The position numbers and the translations under genes were made by a program. This document shows, one piece after another, positions 45,377 to 54,500 of a stretch of DNA of 64,000 bases (within the stretch, counting starts at the first letter, position 1; every line of letters begins with the position of its first letter). The notes beneath the pieces are model-generated. The model was given only the letters and a program-made list of their open reading frames with translations, was not told the origin of the DNA and did not search any database. The stretch covers positions 28,780,434 through 28,844,433 of the forward strand of contig JAJLRJ010000004.1 in NCBI GenBank assembly GCA_024195265.1. Direction: 5' to 3'. Source of the stretch: Dendrophyllia cribrosa (Eukaryota > Cnidaria > Anthozoa > Scleractinia > Dendrophylliidae).

Positions 45377-47131
45377 ATGGAGTCTCTTTCTCAGCCGATG
45401 TCAAGAGATCCTTCTGAACATCGAAAAGAACTTGTCGAGCGTCTTGATATCCTGAGAAGAAACGAAAACTTCTGCGACGTAACGATCACAGTGAAAGGCA
45501 AAGAATTCAAAGCTCACAGAGCTGTTCTTGCTGCAGCAAGCCCGTTCTTTCTTACTCTTCTGACAAGCGACATGAGAGAAAGTAACGAACAATTGATCAG
45601 AATAGAACTTGAAGAAGCTACTGAATCTGTCATGGAAGACGTGCTAAAGTACATTTACCTTGGAAATGTTTCTGTCACCGAGGAAAGAGCCCACGATCTG
45701 ATTGCAACAGCAAATTATCTTCTTTTGCCAAGCCTAAAAACAATGGTGGGTAATTACTTGAAGGAAGTTGTTTCAGTTGAGAACTGTGTTTTCAATTATT
45801 ATTTTGCTGACAAGTATCAATGTGTGGAGATAAAAGAAAAATGCTGCGAGGTGATCAACTCAAATTTTAGTGTTGTCATGGAAACAGATGATTTTCTGAA
45901 CCTTGACATGAAGCAAGTCATGGAGTGGGTGTCTAGCGATGACATTACTGTCAGTGCTGAGGAAGAAGTTTTCAAAGGAATTGTTCAGTGGGTGTCTCAC
46001 AACAAGAGTGAAAGAGAAGGTGATTTTCCTGAGTTATTGCAACAAGTGCGCCTGACTTCAGTGCCCCATGATTTTATACTAAATGAATTAGTGAAAGAGG
46101 AACTAGTCACTAAAAATGCTGAATTAGGCCTGAATTTGGTGGCAAATGCCATGAGATTAATGCTAAATAACACTGATGGACAGGCTAATCAACAACCAAG
46201 GAAATGCCTGGAGATATACACAGATGGAATTTTTGTCTGTGGAGGGAGAAAGGCATTATGTTACTTTCCAAAACAAAACATGTGGTACAGGCTGGAAGAC
46301 ACACCATTTGAGCATCAAAATCACACATTAACCGAATGCAAGAGTAAAATTTACATTGTTGATGAACAAACGCATAACCTGGGTGAGTCAAGGGTTATGG
46401 AATACTATGTACCTCTGTCCAACTCCTGGGGGGCAATTCAAAGGGATGCTACTATGGCCAACTTTACCTGCTGCACAGTTTTGAAGGGTGACATGTATGC
46501 AACATATTTTTCACATTTTAAGGTAATGATCTGCAGATATGACATTGAAATGAATTGTTGGCACAAAGTAGATGCCCCACACACCAAACGGGAACACCCT
46601 TGTGTTGTGGCTGATGAGCAATTCTTGTACATTATAGGTGGTACAGATGATTATGGAACAAGTGCCTTGTCATCAACAACGAGATTTGATTCCAGTAGCA
46701 ACAAGTGGGAAGATGTTGCAGCTATAAATCAAGCAAGGTACAATGCTTTTGGTGCTGCCCTGAATGGCAAGGTTTTTATAGCAGGTGGGGATTCTTCCAG
46801 GAAGTTGTATGTCCAATCCTGCGAAGCTTATAATCCTTCAACCAATGAGTGGCGGCTCATGCCCGAACTCAATTTACCACGATTTAATGCAAGCATGGTG
46901 TGCTTTGAAGGAAGACTGTATGTTTTGGGTGGCAAAACATACACAGACAGGTACACTAGATCATTAGCAGTTGAAGTGTTTGACTCAGAGAGGAATGAGT
47001 GGACAGAGATATCAGCTATACCAGTTAAAAGCATTGAAACTCCACTGGAGGAGAAAAAAATGAACAAATATCAGGCTTGTTTTGCAAGACTTTACAAAGG
47101 AGTGATTGACAAACTTAAGCCACTGAACTAA
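45377..47131 (+). CDS. BTB-BACK-kelch protein, copy 1
   Basis: A 584-residue single-exon gene starting MESLSQPMSRDPSEHR. BTB domain at about 24-130 (FCDVTITVKGKEFKAHR, AAASPFFLTLLTSDMRES), BACK domain at about 135-240 (VENCVFNYYFADKYQC, ITVSAEEEVFKGIVQWV). Degenerate kelch blades follow at about 290-580, clearest in FLYIIGGTDDYG, KVFIAGGDSS and RLYVLGGKTY, each followed by a W about 20 residues later. Length is typical of kelch-like adaptors, which dimerise through BTB, bind Cul3 and present substrates bound by the propeller. The specific human counterpart cannot be assigned. Transcribed divergently from LRRC41. Confidence 0.92.
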   Translation: MESLSQPMSRDPSEHRKELVERLDILRRNENFCDVTITVKGKEFKAHRAVLAAASPFFLTLLTSDMRESNEQLIRIELEEATESVMEDVLKYIYLGNVSVTEERAHDLIATANYLLLPSLKTMVGNYLKEVVSVENCVFNYYFADKYQCVEIKEKCCEVINSNFSVVMETDDFLNLDMKQVMEWVSSDDITVSAEEEVFKGIVQWVSHNKSEREGDFPELLQQVRLTSVPHDFILNELVKEELVTKNAELGLNLVANAMRLMLNNTDGQANQQPRKCLEIYTDGIFVCGGRKALCYFPKQNMWYRLEDTPFEHQNHTLTECKSKIYIVDEQTHNLGESRVMEYYVPLSNSWGAIQRDATMANFTCCTVLKGDMYATYFSHFKVMICRYDIEMNCWHKVDAPHTKREHPCVVADEQFLYIIGGTDDYGTSALSSTTRFDSSSNKWEDVAAINQARYNAFGAALNGKVFIAGGDSSRKLYVQSCEAYNPSTNEWRLMPELNLPRFNASMVCFEGRLYVLGGKTYTDRYTRSLAVEVFDSERNEWTEISAIPVKSIETPLEEKKMNKYQACFARLYKGVIDKLKPLN

Positions 47132-47285
47132 ATACATTGCATAGTTGCAGTTCCCTGAGGTACCAGTTGAAAATATTAAAATGTGAAACCTCTGGTGAAA
47201 GCATCAGATTTACATTTTTTTTCTGTTCTTCTTACATTTATAGAAGAGCAAATATGTATATGTTATTTGCTGGCTGGGAGGTCTG

Positions 47286-47327
47286 TATAGTGAAAAACTG
47301 TGACTGAGGTCACAGTTTTTCACTATA
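47286..47327. repeat. Perfect 19-bp hairpin in the kelch 3' flank
   Basis: TATAGTGAAAAACTGTGAC, the loop TGAG, then the exact complement, about 155 bp after the stop codon. GGTC/GACC pairs extend it beyond a small mismatch. No equivalent follows copy 2. Confidence 0.85.
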
Positions 47328-48236
47328 TGGACCGACCCTAAGCCGGTAAATAACTGATTTATTTTTTCCTCTGTCTCTCAAATCACTTTATAATACTCAT
47401 GAAAGCATTACAGTGACCTTGGGCAGAGATAGGAAAATCCCGACCACGCTAAGAACCAATCAGATTGCAGGATTCGTCACCGTGCCCTCTTGGAAAAAAA
47501 TAAGATCTTTTACTAAATTTATCTCAAAGCTACATTTCAAGCCACGTGCATTGAAAACAACAATAAATTATCAACAATAGAAAAACAATGAGCTAGCTCA
47601 TATATACCAAACAAATGAGCTTTGTTGTATACACAATATTGATTTTTTGTATAAATCTACCAGCATTCTATCAGAAATGCTGTTCTCTTATTGGCTACGC
47701 TACTCACTATCTATCCTGTTGCAGAAAGTGAGTGTGTGCGGATGTCAGTGTGCAGTTATCTATATCATAATTCAAATTAAAACACGAGCCTGTCTTGTTG
47801 TTAAGTTATGACAACTAGTAGGTTTGTACTAAAACAATTAGATTATTCGCTCTTGATTTCTATGCATGATAGTTGATTTGGGCTTCACCCTCATCATATA
47901 TCACACGATAGAAATCTCGAGCTCATAATCTAATTTTATTGTTAAGTAGAAACATTCAGACACATAGATACATATAATTTATTTTGGCTAGCATGTTATA
48001 TAATTATTTATGTTTTGGTTTGCCCATCTTTGACCTGCAGTGTAGTTTATTTTGGAACCAAATAACTCACATGTAATACAGATTTACTTAGGAACAATAA
48101 ATTTCTATAGACTAATTAGTAATAGAACGAAATGTGTACATTTGTAAAGTTGTCCTTTTAAAAAAAATAATGTCTCAGGAGACGATTTTCGTACCCAAAG
48201 TGTCAAATCTCACTTCGAATTGTGGACTCAACAATA

Positions 48237-48670
48237 GGCCGTGTTCTGTTGGTAGTAACTCTTTCAACCTAAACCGGTTTTGGTTGGGCATTGCAATGGA
48301 TCACAATTCCAATCATTTTCAGTTGAAACGCAGTTGTGCCTGGAAATAGTGACAATAGTCGTTACCAGGCCTTATCAACGCCTTTGCAAGTAAACTCGTG
48401 AAGTAGCTTTAGTTGTGTTATCCGAGTTTTTAGAAGACTGAGAAATGTCAGAAAATGATTGAAGATAAACTGAAGGGATTATCCAAACCTTTTTTGCGTT
48501 GAACGAGCGCAGAGCTGCCTCTGATATCACTAGGTACATGAGAAAAGTTGTGGAGAATATAAAATGTTGATCAACCAAACCAATGAAGAACGGTTTTTCT
48601 CCAATAGAACACGAATAAACCCAACCAATCCAACCATTTGAAAATGGTTGTTACCAATAGAACACGACCT
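48237..48670. mobile_element. Inverted-repeat MITE, GGCCGTGTTCTGTTGGTA family
   Basis: The left end GGCCGTGTTCTGTTGGTAG faces a right end TACCAATAGAACACGACC. The inner arms carry GGTTTTGGTTGGG and CCCAACCAATCC. No coding frame. Confidence 0.7.
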
Positions 48671-48965
48671 TAATTTGACATAAAAAATTCCAGGTGGAAG
48701 GGGTCAAGGAGGATAAAAACTGTGCCTGTGGATTAGTTTTCGCTGGTTTCAATTTTGCGAACCTTTGACGATGCGCAAAAATAACGAATTTACTCCCCCT
48801 CCTGGAAAATTAAAGGTATTAGGGTTATAAAGGAGGAAGTCCAGACTATAACTACATTCACATAATACTCATAATAATATCTCCTGTTCTAATGGCCATG
48901 TTTGAAGTTTGATGCACTAAGAAAAGCTTGAGTCTACACGTGAGCCTACAACTGTGGAACTTTCT

Positions 48966-49436
48966 CTAACTGCGATTGCAGATAAATGACTTCTTTGAAT
49001 TTATTGAGCTGTAACTGAATGTTTGTGGTGTACCCACGATTAATGTTATTTTCAGCAAGTTTTTTGGGAACCATGAATTATGTTTCATTCTGTAAACTAG
49101 TACAATAACAAGAAGCAGCATCAGCAGAGAACATAAGACTGTGATCATGGCGATAATGATAATGTGCCAGGTTGCAAGCTTGTTTTCCTTCTCTAAGTCT
49201 TCCGTCGTAGATGGGAGTTCGCGATCGACGGCTATAATCAAAGAGAAAACTTGCAACTGTTTTACCTCGGCGTTGCGTGATGCGGGTGTGGCCGTGACGT
49301 TTATTTTGGTGACGGTGTCTGCAGTGGCGTCTGGGTCAGACATTAGGGCTAGTAGGCAGAAAGTGGATTGCAATGTTTTGAGAGAGGCTGGTGAGGGTTG
49401 AACGGTTCCATTACTAAAGGATTGATTACTGAGCAC
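48966..49436 (-). CDS. Last exon of a single-pass membrane protein
   Basis: 471 bp from acceptor ATTAAACAG to the stop codon. It reads VLSNQSFSNGTVQPSPASL (extracellular, possible N-glycosylation sites NQS and NGT), then LEKENKLATWHIIIIAMIT and a hydrophobic segment to LVIVLVYRMKHN, one transmembrane helix at about residues 95-120 of the exon. A cytoplasmic tail of about 40 residues follows. With the upstream exon it reads ETFTFQ-VLSN, a beta-sandwich-like extracellular repeat as in VWA7- or hemicentin-type proteins. I cannot name the gene. Confidence 0.55.
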   Translation of the reverse strand: MLSNQSFSNGTVQPSPASLKTLQSTFCLLALMSDPDATADTVTKINVTATPASRNAEVKQLQVFSLIIAVDRELPSTTEDLEKENKLATWHIIIIAMITVLCSLLMLLLVIVLVYRMKHNSWFPKNLLKITLIVGTPQTFSYSSINSKKSFICNRS

Positions 49437-50114
49437 CTGTTTAATAGAGAAAATAAGACTGCAGATGAAACCAATAATATTTCTCCTGTAGGATAAAAGT
49501 GAATTCAACAACTCGGTTCATCTGAGCTCAAATGGGTGCGAACATTACTAGTGGTTACTAGCGTCAGTTTAGAAGTTAAGACCAACCTATTTTAAAGTTA
49601 ATAAAAACCAAACAAGAAACCCACGGTTATACCCATATCCTGAGTAGGTTCAACTTCATTGTTATTGACAATAAAAATTGGAAAATTTATAGTTAACTAT
49701 TATAAATTAAGCCACGCCCAGCAAGAGCTATTCTAATGTGGTTCATTTTAGGGTTTCCCTTTAATACTTTCATAGGCAAAAGTGTTCATGTCCGTACATT
49801 GGTGAAAAAAGCAACAAAGACCCCAAGGGAGGGCGGGGGGAACAGAACACAACATCAAACTTCTCATTCTTTTTACTTGTTCATTTTGTCATAAGGATGG
49901 CATTTCAGCTGAGATAAAAAAAAAGGAAATTTGCATTTTGTGTGTTCGCATTCTCCGTACAGTTCAGGGTACAGGAAAGGAGCTTACAAAATCTACAATG
50001 AACATGCATAATCATTGCCTCGCCCTTTAAGACATTTCTGTTCATAGTCATATTTTTTCGTTGCTGTCGCCGTCGTTGTTGTTGCTTAAGGTCTCCATGT
50101 AGCTAGTAACTTAC

Positions 50115-50281
50115 TTGGAATGTGAAGGTTTCAGCTGACGCCAAATTCTTTGCAGTGAAGTTGACCTCAAGCATTTCTCCAGGCGTCATAGAGAAGTGAT
50201 CGTCGGGTACAACAGCCTCAAAACGTACGTGTTTGGGGACTGGAGTTGTTGGTTGTGGTATGTTGCTCGACGATACAGTCA
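50115..50281 (-). CDS. Penultimate exon of the same membrane protein
   Basis: Reads VTVSSSNIPQPTTPVPKHV, then PGEMLEVNFTAKNLASAE and TFTFQ. The donor is a perfect GTAAGT at phase 0, matching the phase-0 acceptor at 49437. The acceptor TATCCAAG is weak. The 5' exons are not seen: to the right lies the second LRRC41 copy, whose junction is 150 bp away, so duplication may have separated them. Confidence 0.5.
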
Positions 50282-50434
50282 CTTGGATATAAAATAATGC
50301 CATTTCTTTCACGTTGACAGACCAGACAGGTGTTTGATTGTGAAACAGCCTTTACCGTCAAATTCTGCACCTCATTAGTCTTACCACGTGGATTATTAAT
50401 CACGTGACTAGCTGTACTGGCATTTGGTTCGAAA

Positions 50435-51040
50435 GACCTTACAGTGCACATTTCTGCGGCAGTGCTTCTAAATCTCTGATCTTCGCTTTGCAGAAACGAC
50501 AAGTGGTTATCACTACTGTCAGCAAACTCGTAAATATCCAGATCATCTAAGATGTATTGACACCATGTAAATCTTTCATTTTCATTTGTGCATCCACCAG
50601 CTGAATTACCATTTGGAGCCATACTGCATGCTTGGTTGACATGTGGCTTACTATCATCGTTTTCAGCTGACACATCAATTTTTTTCGCAACAGGTAGATT
50701 CTTTTCTAATCCAGGATAAATACTGGAACCATTTTGATGGCTTACATGAAGTTGTGACAAGGAACCAATGATTCTATTCCTCAAATGAACACTACTGACT
50801 TCGCATAAACAGAATCCAGTGGACTTCAGTCTCTGATGCAAATGCTTGCAGAAGGTGACACAGTGAATCTACTCCATTCTCTTTGAGCAGGAAAACCTCA
50901 AGGAATTCAACCACCTCTGCAAGTTGTTGAAAAATATCCCAGTTTTTTTTTGGCCAGGAAAATACAAGCTGGGTTACAAAGCCTTAGGTATGCAGCATAC
51001 CTTCCACAAATTGACACTGTGATTTGGAGACCCTGATGTC
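50435..51040 (-). pseudogene. LRRC41: LRRC41 exon 4, truncated duplicate
   Basis: Homologous to 36829-37433. It begins after the same TTTGTAG acceptor (HQGLQITVSICGRYAAYL). Extra bases in a T run near 50941-50955 and a 2-bp loss near 50833 shift the frame. The part reading HVSHQNGSSIYPGLEKNL to EMCTVRS is conserved. Homology then stops abruptly at 50435, so all leucine-rich repeats are absent. Confidence 0.85.
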
Positions 51041-51213
51041 CTACAAAACAAATAATAAAAGAACACTGTGAGATAATTTTGATAATCCTTTAAATTGATT
51101 GATAACAATGAAATATTAATGCATGAAATTATTTTAGGCCTACATTTTTGTAAATATTCCATATATTTTATCCAGTTAAGTGTATATTCTTGCAACCCAA
51201 TTATGTTGCTTAA

Positions 51214-51770
51214 TAGAGTGTTTTTACTTACGTCATATAAAAATTCAGAAGCATTAAACAACAGTTTTCGATTCCAAAATGTTTATGGAATTGTAGAGAG
51301 TTTAAAACTACACATCTGGGCCAAATTTTAAAGCGCTAGAACATTTCGTTCAAGAGTTATAGGCGAATGAGTATTAGACATTTTTAGTAAGAAAATGTAT
51401 GGAACGGCCATCTTGGTGTACCACTTAGGGACACCAACATGGCGGCCAAAAATTCAAAGTCTAATAACACCAAAAATCTCATCACAAAATATTGTATTCA
51501 CTATACGTGCCATTAAATCGGCTTATAATCATCTATAATTAAAAAATAACTTTCAACTGGTTCAATTTTGTTTATTTTCACGGCTTATCTGAAATAGCGT
51601 GACGAATTGCGTGACACATTTCAAACCTTTATAAATTGAAAGCAAAACATCGTTAAAGCCTGAAACTTTTTGTGAAAGATTATAACACTGATATGCCATG
51701 TTAGAAACAGCTTTGTAGGATGTATACTTTAGATTTTTGAATTTTTATGACGTCATGTGCAAACACTCTA
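51214..51770. mobile_element. Inverted-repeat element with empty paralogous site
   Basis: The ends TAGAGTGTTTTTACTTACGT and ATGTGCAAACACTCTA are inverted, with GACGTCAT/CGTCATA and AAAAATTC just inside. It is flanked by TA. The first unit reads CTTAATTCAGTTGAAC without interruption at about 37599-37614. Confidence 0.75.
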
Positions 51771-52006
51771 TACAGTTGATACCTCCACATGCGACCACCT
51801 CTCATAAGCGGCCACTTTTCCAAAATGCTTCCAGTCAAATCATTTTAATCAAAACCTCTCATAAGGTCTCATAAGCAACCACCACCACTTTCAGTGCAGG
51901 TAATTTTAAGTTTTCTGTTATTTTTAACCTCTGTTAAGTGGCCAATTGCCCATATTTCAATGTCACTGCAGACGCAAATTCAATAATTCGTTAAGGCACG
52001 TTTACA

Positions 52007-52325
52007 TATGCTTTTTGTCGCCCTCTCCAATGCAACTTTTGTCGCAAGTGTAAACTACCGGTAGCGGCACTTTTCTGTGCGATTCGGGTGCGACATTTGC
52101 TTTGATTTGCTGTGATTTCCCCAAAATCGCCGCCAAGTTGCATCAGGTTTCGAACATGTTCGAAACCTCTGCGACATCGCGTGACAAATCATGCCCAAAT
52201 CGCACTGAAATCGCCGCCCGTTTACACATGCGATTTAAAGATGCAACTTGTGCGCGTCAAAAATTGCATCGATAACTGCGACAAAAACTGCACACAAAAA
52301 ATCACCTGTGTAAACGGGCCTTTAC
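52007..52325. mobile_element. TTAA-type MITE nested in the Tc1-like element
   Basis: The ends AAGGCACGTTTACA and TGTAAACGGGCCTTTA are inverted, with TTAA/TTTA at the borders. The interior repeats GTCGC, GCGAC and TGCAACTT motifs. The first unit (about 38462-38475) lacks it. Confidence 0.65.
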
Positions 52326-52499
52326 AATGCAATAATCCAATGAAACAAAACTTTTGTCCTATAATGTACCAAAACCTTCCTATTGTCACTGGCTCAGTAT
52401 AATACAATATGTTGTGCAGATATGTGCTTTGTACATTGAAATCAATACAGGTTCATTATGATTCAAAGTAAAACACCCATGTGGTCTGACCTCTTGTGC

Positions 52500-52577
52500 A
52501 CGACCACCTCCCGTAAACGACCACCTCCCGTAAACGACCACCTCCCGTAAACGATCGCCTCCCGTAAACGACCACCT
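52500..52577. repeat. 17-bp tandem repeat, about 4.5 copies
   Basis: Unit ACGACCACCTCCCGTAA, with one copy reading ACGATCGCC. The first unit has a single or double degenerate version (38745-38770), so the array expanded after duplication. Confidence 0.85.
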
Positions 52578-53205
52578 TGACTGTGCTTTTTGGGTGGTAG
52601 CTTATGGGCAGTTCAACTGTATAAATGGGTTTTCTTTTCCTAATATCCTGTACCCCTGTAATTTCCCACAAAAATACTCCCATATCCCTATAATTGCTCC
52701 CTCGATATTCTCCCTATGATGTTAGTTCTGGGGAGGAAAAGGTTAGTACATTTTACATGTACAGTATCTCCATATGATCGAGTTTGGTTTGGTGAGGTTA
52801 CCATTGAAAATAAAATTTTCCACAAATGGTATCCAAGGGAATTTGTTTTATACAGCCTGGAGTATATGGGGAGGTCAGACAACACAAAATCAGAGCAATA
52901 TGCTTCACTGACACAAGGGCAGGGTTGTCCTTATCAGCTGGTACTCGGTAACATTTCCCACTTGTACACGTAGCTGTTGCAGGTATTTTTTTTTTCAGGT
53001 AAATCTAATTTTTCACCAGGTTAATTTTTTTCACTATTTTTTTCTAATTTTGAAGTTCTTATTAATAAGTAAAATATTTTTTACCTAGGTTATTTTTTTA
53101 CCTATAGAAAAAACCTAGGTTATGTGCGATCGTTAGCTTTGTGTTTATAGGGTTACAGTTAGTTTAGTGTTAAGGTACTTAACACTTAGTACTGTAAGTT
53201 ATACC

Positions 53206-53234
53206 CTGAAGAAGAACGGCCGTGCCGTTCGAAA
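53206..53234 (+). ncRNA. Hammerhead-ribozyme-like core motif
   Basis: CTGAAGA, one A, a perfect 7-bp stem GAACGGC-CGT-GCCGTTC, then GAAA. This is the order CUGANGA, stem II, GAAA of the hammerhead catalytic core. Stems I and III and the cleavage triplet are not convincing by eye. Such relics occur at the ends of Penelope-like retroelements. Likely a degenerate relic. Confidence 0.35.
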
Positions 53235-53296
53235 TTAATCGGTTAAAAATATATTCCTTACTGTACGATCAGCCTTTCATTTTATTTGTTAGCTTA

Positions 53297-53342
53297 GTGT
53301 TAGGGTTAGCTCAGGGTTAGCTTTGTGTTAGGGTTAGGGTTA
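53297..53342. repeat. Short interstitial TTAGGG-like repeats
   Basis: Four TTAGGG/CAGGG units (GTTAGGGTTAGC, CAGGGTTAGC, GTTAGGGTTAGGG) separated by GCTTTGTG. Too short and imperfect to mark a chromosome end. Confidence 0.6.
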
Positions 53343-53544
53343 ACTAACTTTGTGTTAATGTGTTGGAAATTGTTAATAGGGTCAAAAAAGGGAATTACAG
53401 TTAGAAAGCAACTCAACAAATAAAAATATGCATTCTTAGAAAACTAGTTTTAGTTTTACATAAATTAAATGTTGGCCGAGGGGAGTCTGGAACCAATAAT
53501 AAGCAATATTATAATACAAAGAAGTTTGAGCCATTTATCAACCT

Positions 53545-53640
53545 TGTCCTGTGTGGTGTAGTGGTATAGAGAGTGGACTGCAGATCTGAAGGCAAAGAGG
53601 CCAGCTCGATCCAGTAAAGTGCTATAAAAAACTTCTTTAT
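53545..53640 (+). mobile_element. tRNA-derived SINE-like fragment
   Basis: TGGTGTAGTGG (53554-53564) fits an A box and CAGCTCGATCC (53602-53612) a B box, 38 bp apart, followed by an AT-rich tail. It does not fold into a convincing functional tRNA. Confidence 0.5.
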
Positions 53641-53894
53641 TTCATAATTTCACTAGTTACAGATATTCCAGGGGGTACATGTAGATAGAGGGTAGTAGAC
53701 TAAGTATGGCATCAGGGGGGTAATATGAGAATTAAGGAGTGGTGGGTACTACAAAATAGCTGCTAATGTTGCCGCAGGCCTAGAACCATTGATAATACAT
53801 GTACTAAGGCCTGGAAAATCAAACAGATTTGGATTGTGAATTTACAAGGAATTTTTGGATTGATTTCAGAAATTTGTTTGATAATACACATCCT

Positions 53895-54014
53895 GGGGTC
53901 AATTCAATACAACTTTTACACTTGTAATTTTCAAGTGTAGCTATTGTTTTCAACCTCTGAAACAATGGCTACACTTGTAAATTACACTTGTAAAAGTTTT
54001 ATTAAATTGACCCC
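53895..54014. mobile_element. Fold-back MITE with visible empty site
   Basis: The left arm GGGGTCAATTCAATACAAC faces ATTAAATTGACCCC. The arms of about 55 bp enclose a tiny loop near 53955. The first unit at 39281-39300 reads ACATTCTGGTCCTATGG without it. Target duplication about CCTGG. Confidence 0.85.
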
Positions 54015-54305
54015 TGGTCCTATGGATAAGTCATTGGTCTTTTATACATTTTTTTAAAGGCCTTAATTGAAACAGAAATCCTGAAAGTCAAGCGCTTTAA
54101 AAGGTAATTTCAAGACATGTGCCAACCCTCTAGCAGTAACATGCATTTCATGTAAATAGTTACAGGGTAGAAAACAGCTGAGCACAGCTGCTTTACCGGT
54201 CTGGAAAACCAACTTACCTGTTGCCCTGAAAACTATGGAGAACACTGCAAGTGGGTTTATATTCATGGAAGCTTCAATTGAAATATTATCTACAATGATA
54301 AATAC

Positions 54306-54500
54306 CTCCAGAATATGAACAGCTTTTCATGGTACCATAGATGTTGAGAGTCTCTTGGAGTTGTCTCTGGAGGAAGTAAACTCTCCATCGCTCCTGTTTG
54401 TGGGTGATTCCCTTTGCCTTAAAATAAACCTCGGGCCACTTGCTCTTCCTAGGCCAACATGCAGTGTAAAGATCTCTCCAGAGAGGATCTGTGTCAATTC
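54306..54500 (-). pseudogene. LRRC41: LRRC41 exon 3, duplicate
   Basis: Reads GIDTDPLWRDLYTACW, then LQRQLQETLNIYGTMK. Open, 195 bp, donor GGAG/GTATTT, phases 1 and 1. The exon itself is intact, but the gene copy around it is broken. It is the in-window reference for the expected exon 3 donor. Confidence 0.8.

Larger units (their letters stand above)
47132..48965. other. 3' flank of BTB-kelch copy 1
   Basis: Contains a strong hairpin (47286-47327) and an inverted-repeat element (48237-48670). Homology with the second unit ends about 20-40 bp after the kelch stop. No other gene seen. Confidence 0.55.
51771..52622. mobile_element. Tc1/mariner-like element, second-unit copy
   Basis: TACAGTTGATACCTCC at the left and GTTCAACTGTA at the right; homologous to 37604-38825. 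Carries a nested MITE (52007-52325) and a 17-bp tandem repeat (52500-52577). Confidence 0.65.

Noticed and set aside
49141..49401. Plus-strand frame opposite the membrane-protein exon
   Set aside because: Antisense shadow of the better supported minus-strand exon with splice sites and a transmembrane segment.
52500..52577. CRISPR-like array
   Set aside because: The 17-bp units are directly adjacent without unique spacers, and the window is eukaryotic; it is a simple tandem repeat in a Tc1-like element.
53297..53342. Telomere or chromosome end
   Set aside because: Only a few imperfect TTAGGG units between unrelated sequence on both sides.
53545..53640. Functional tRNA gene
   Set aside because: A- and B-box-like motifs exist but acceptor and anticodon stems do not pair; a SINE remnant fits better.
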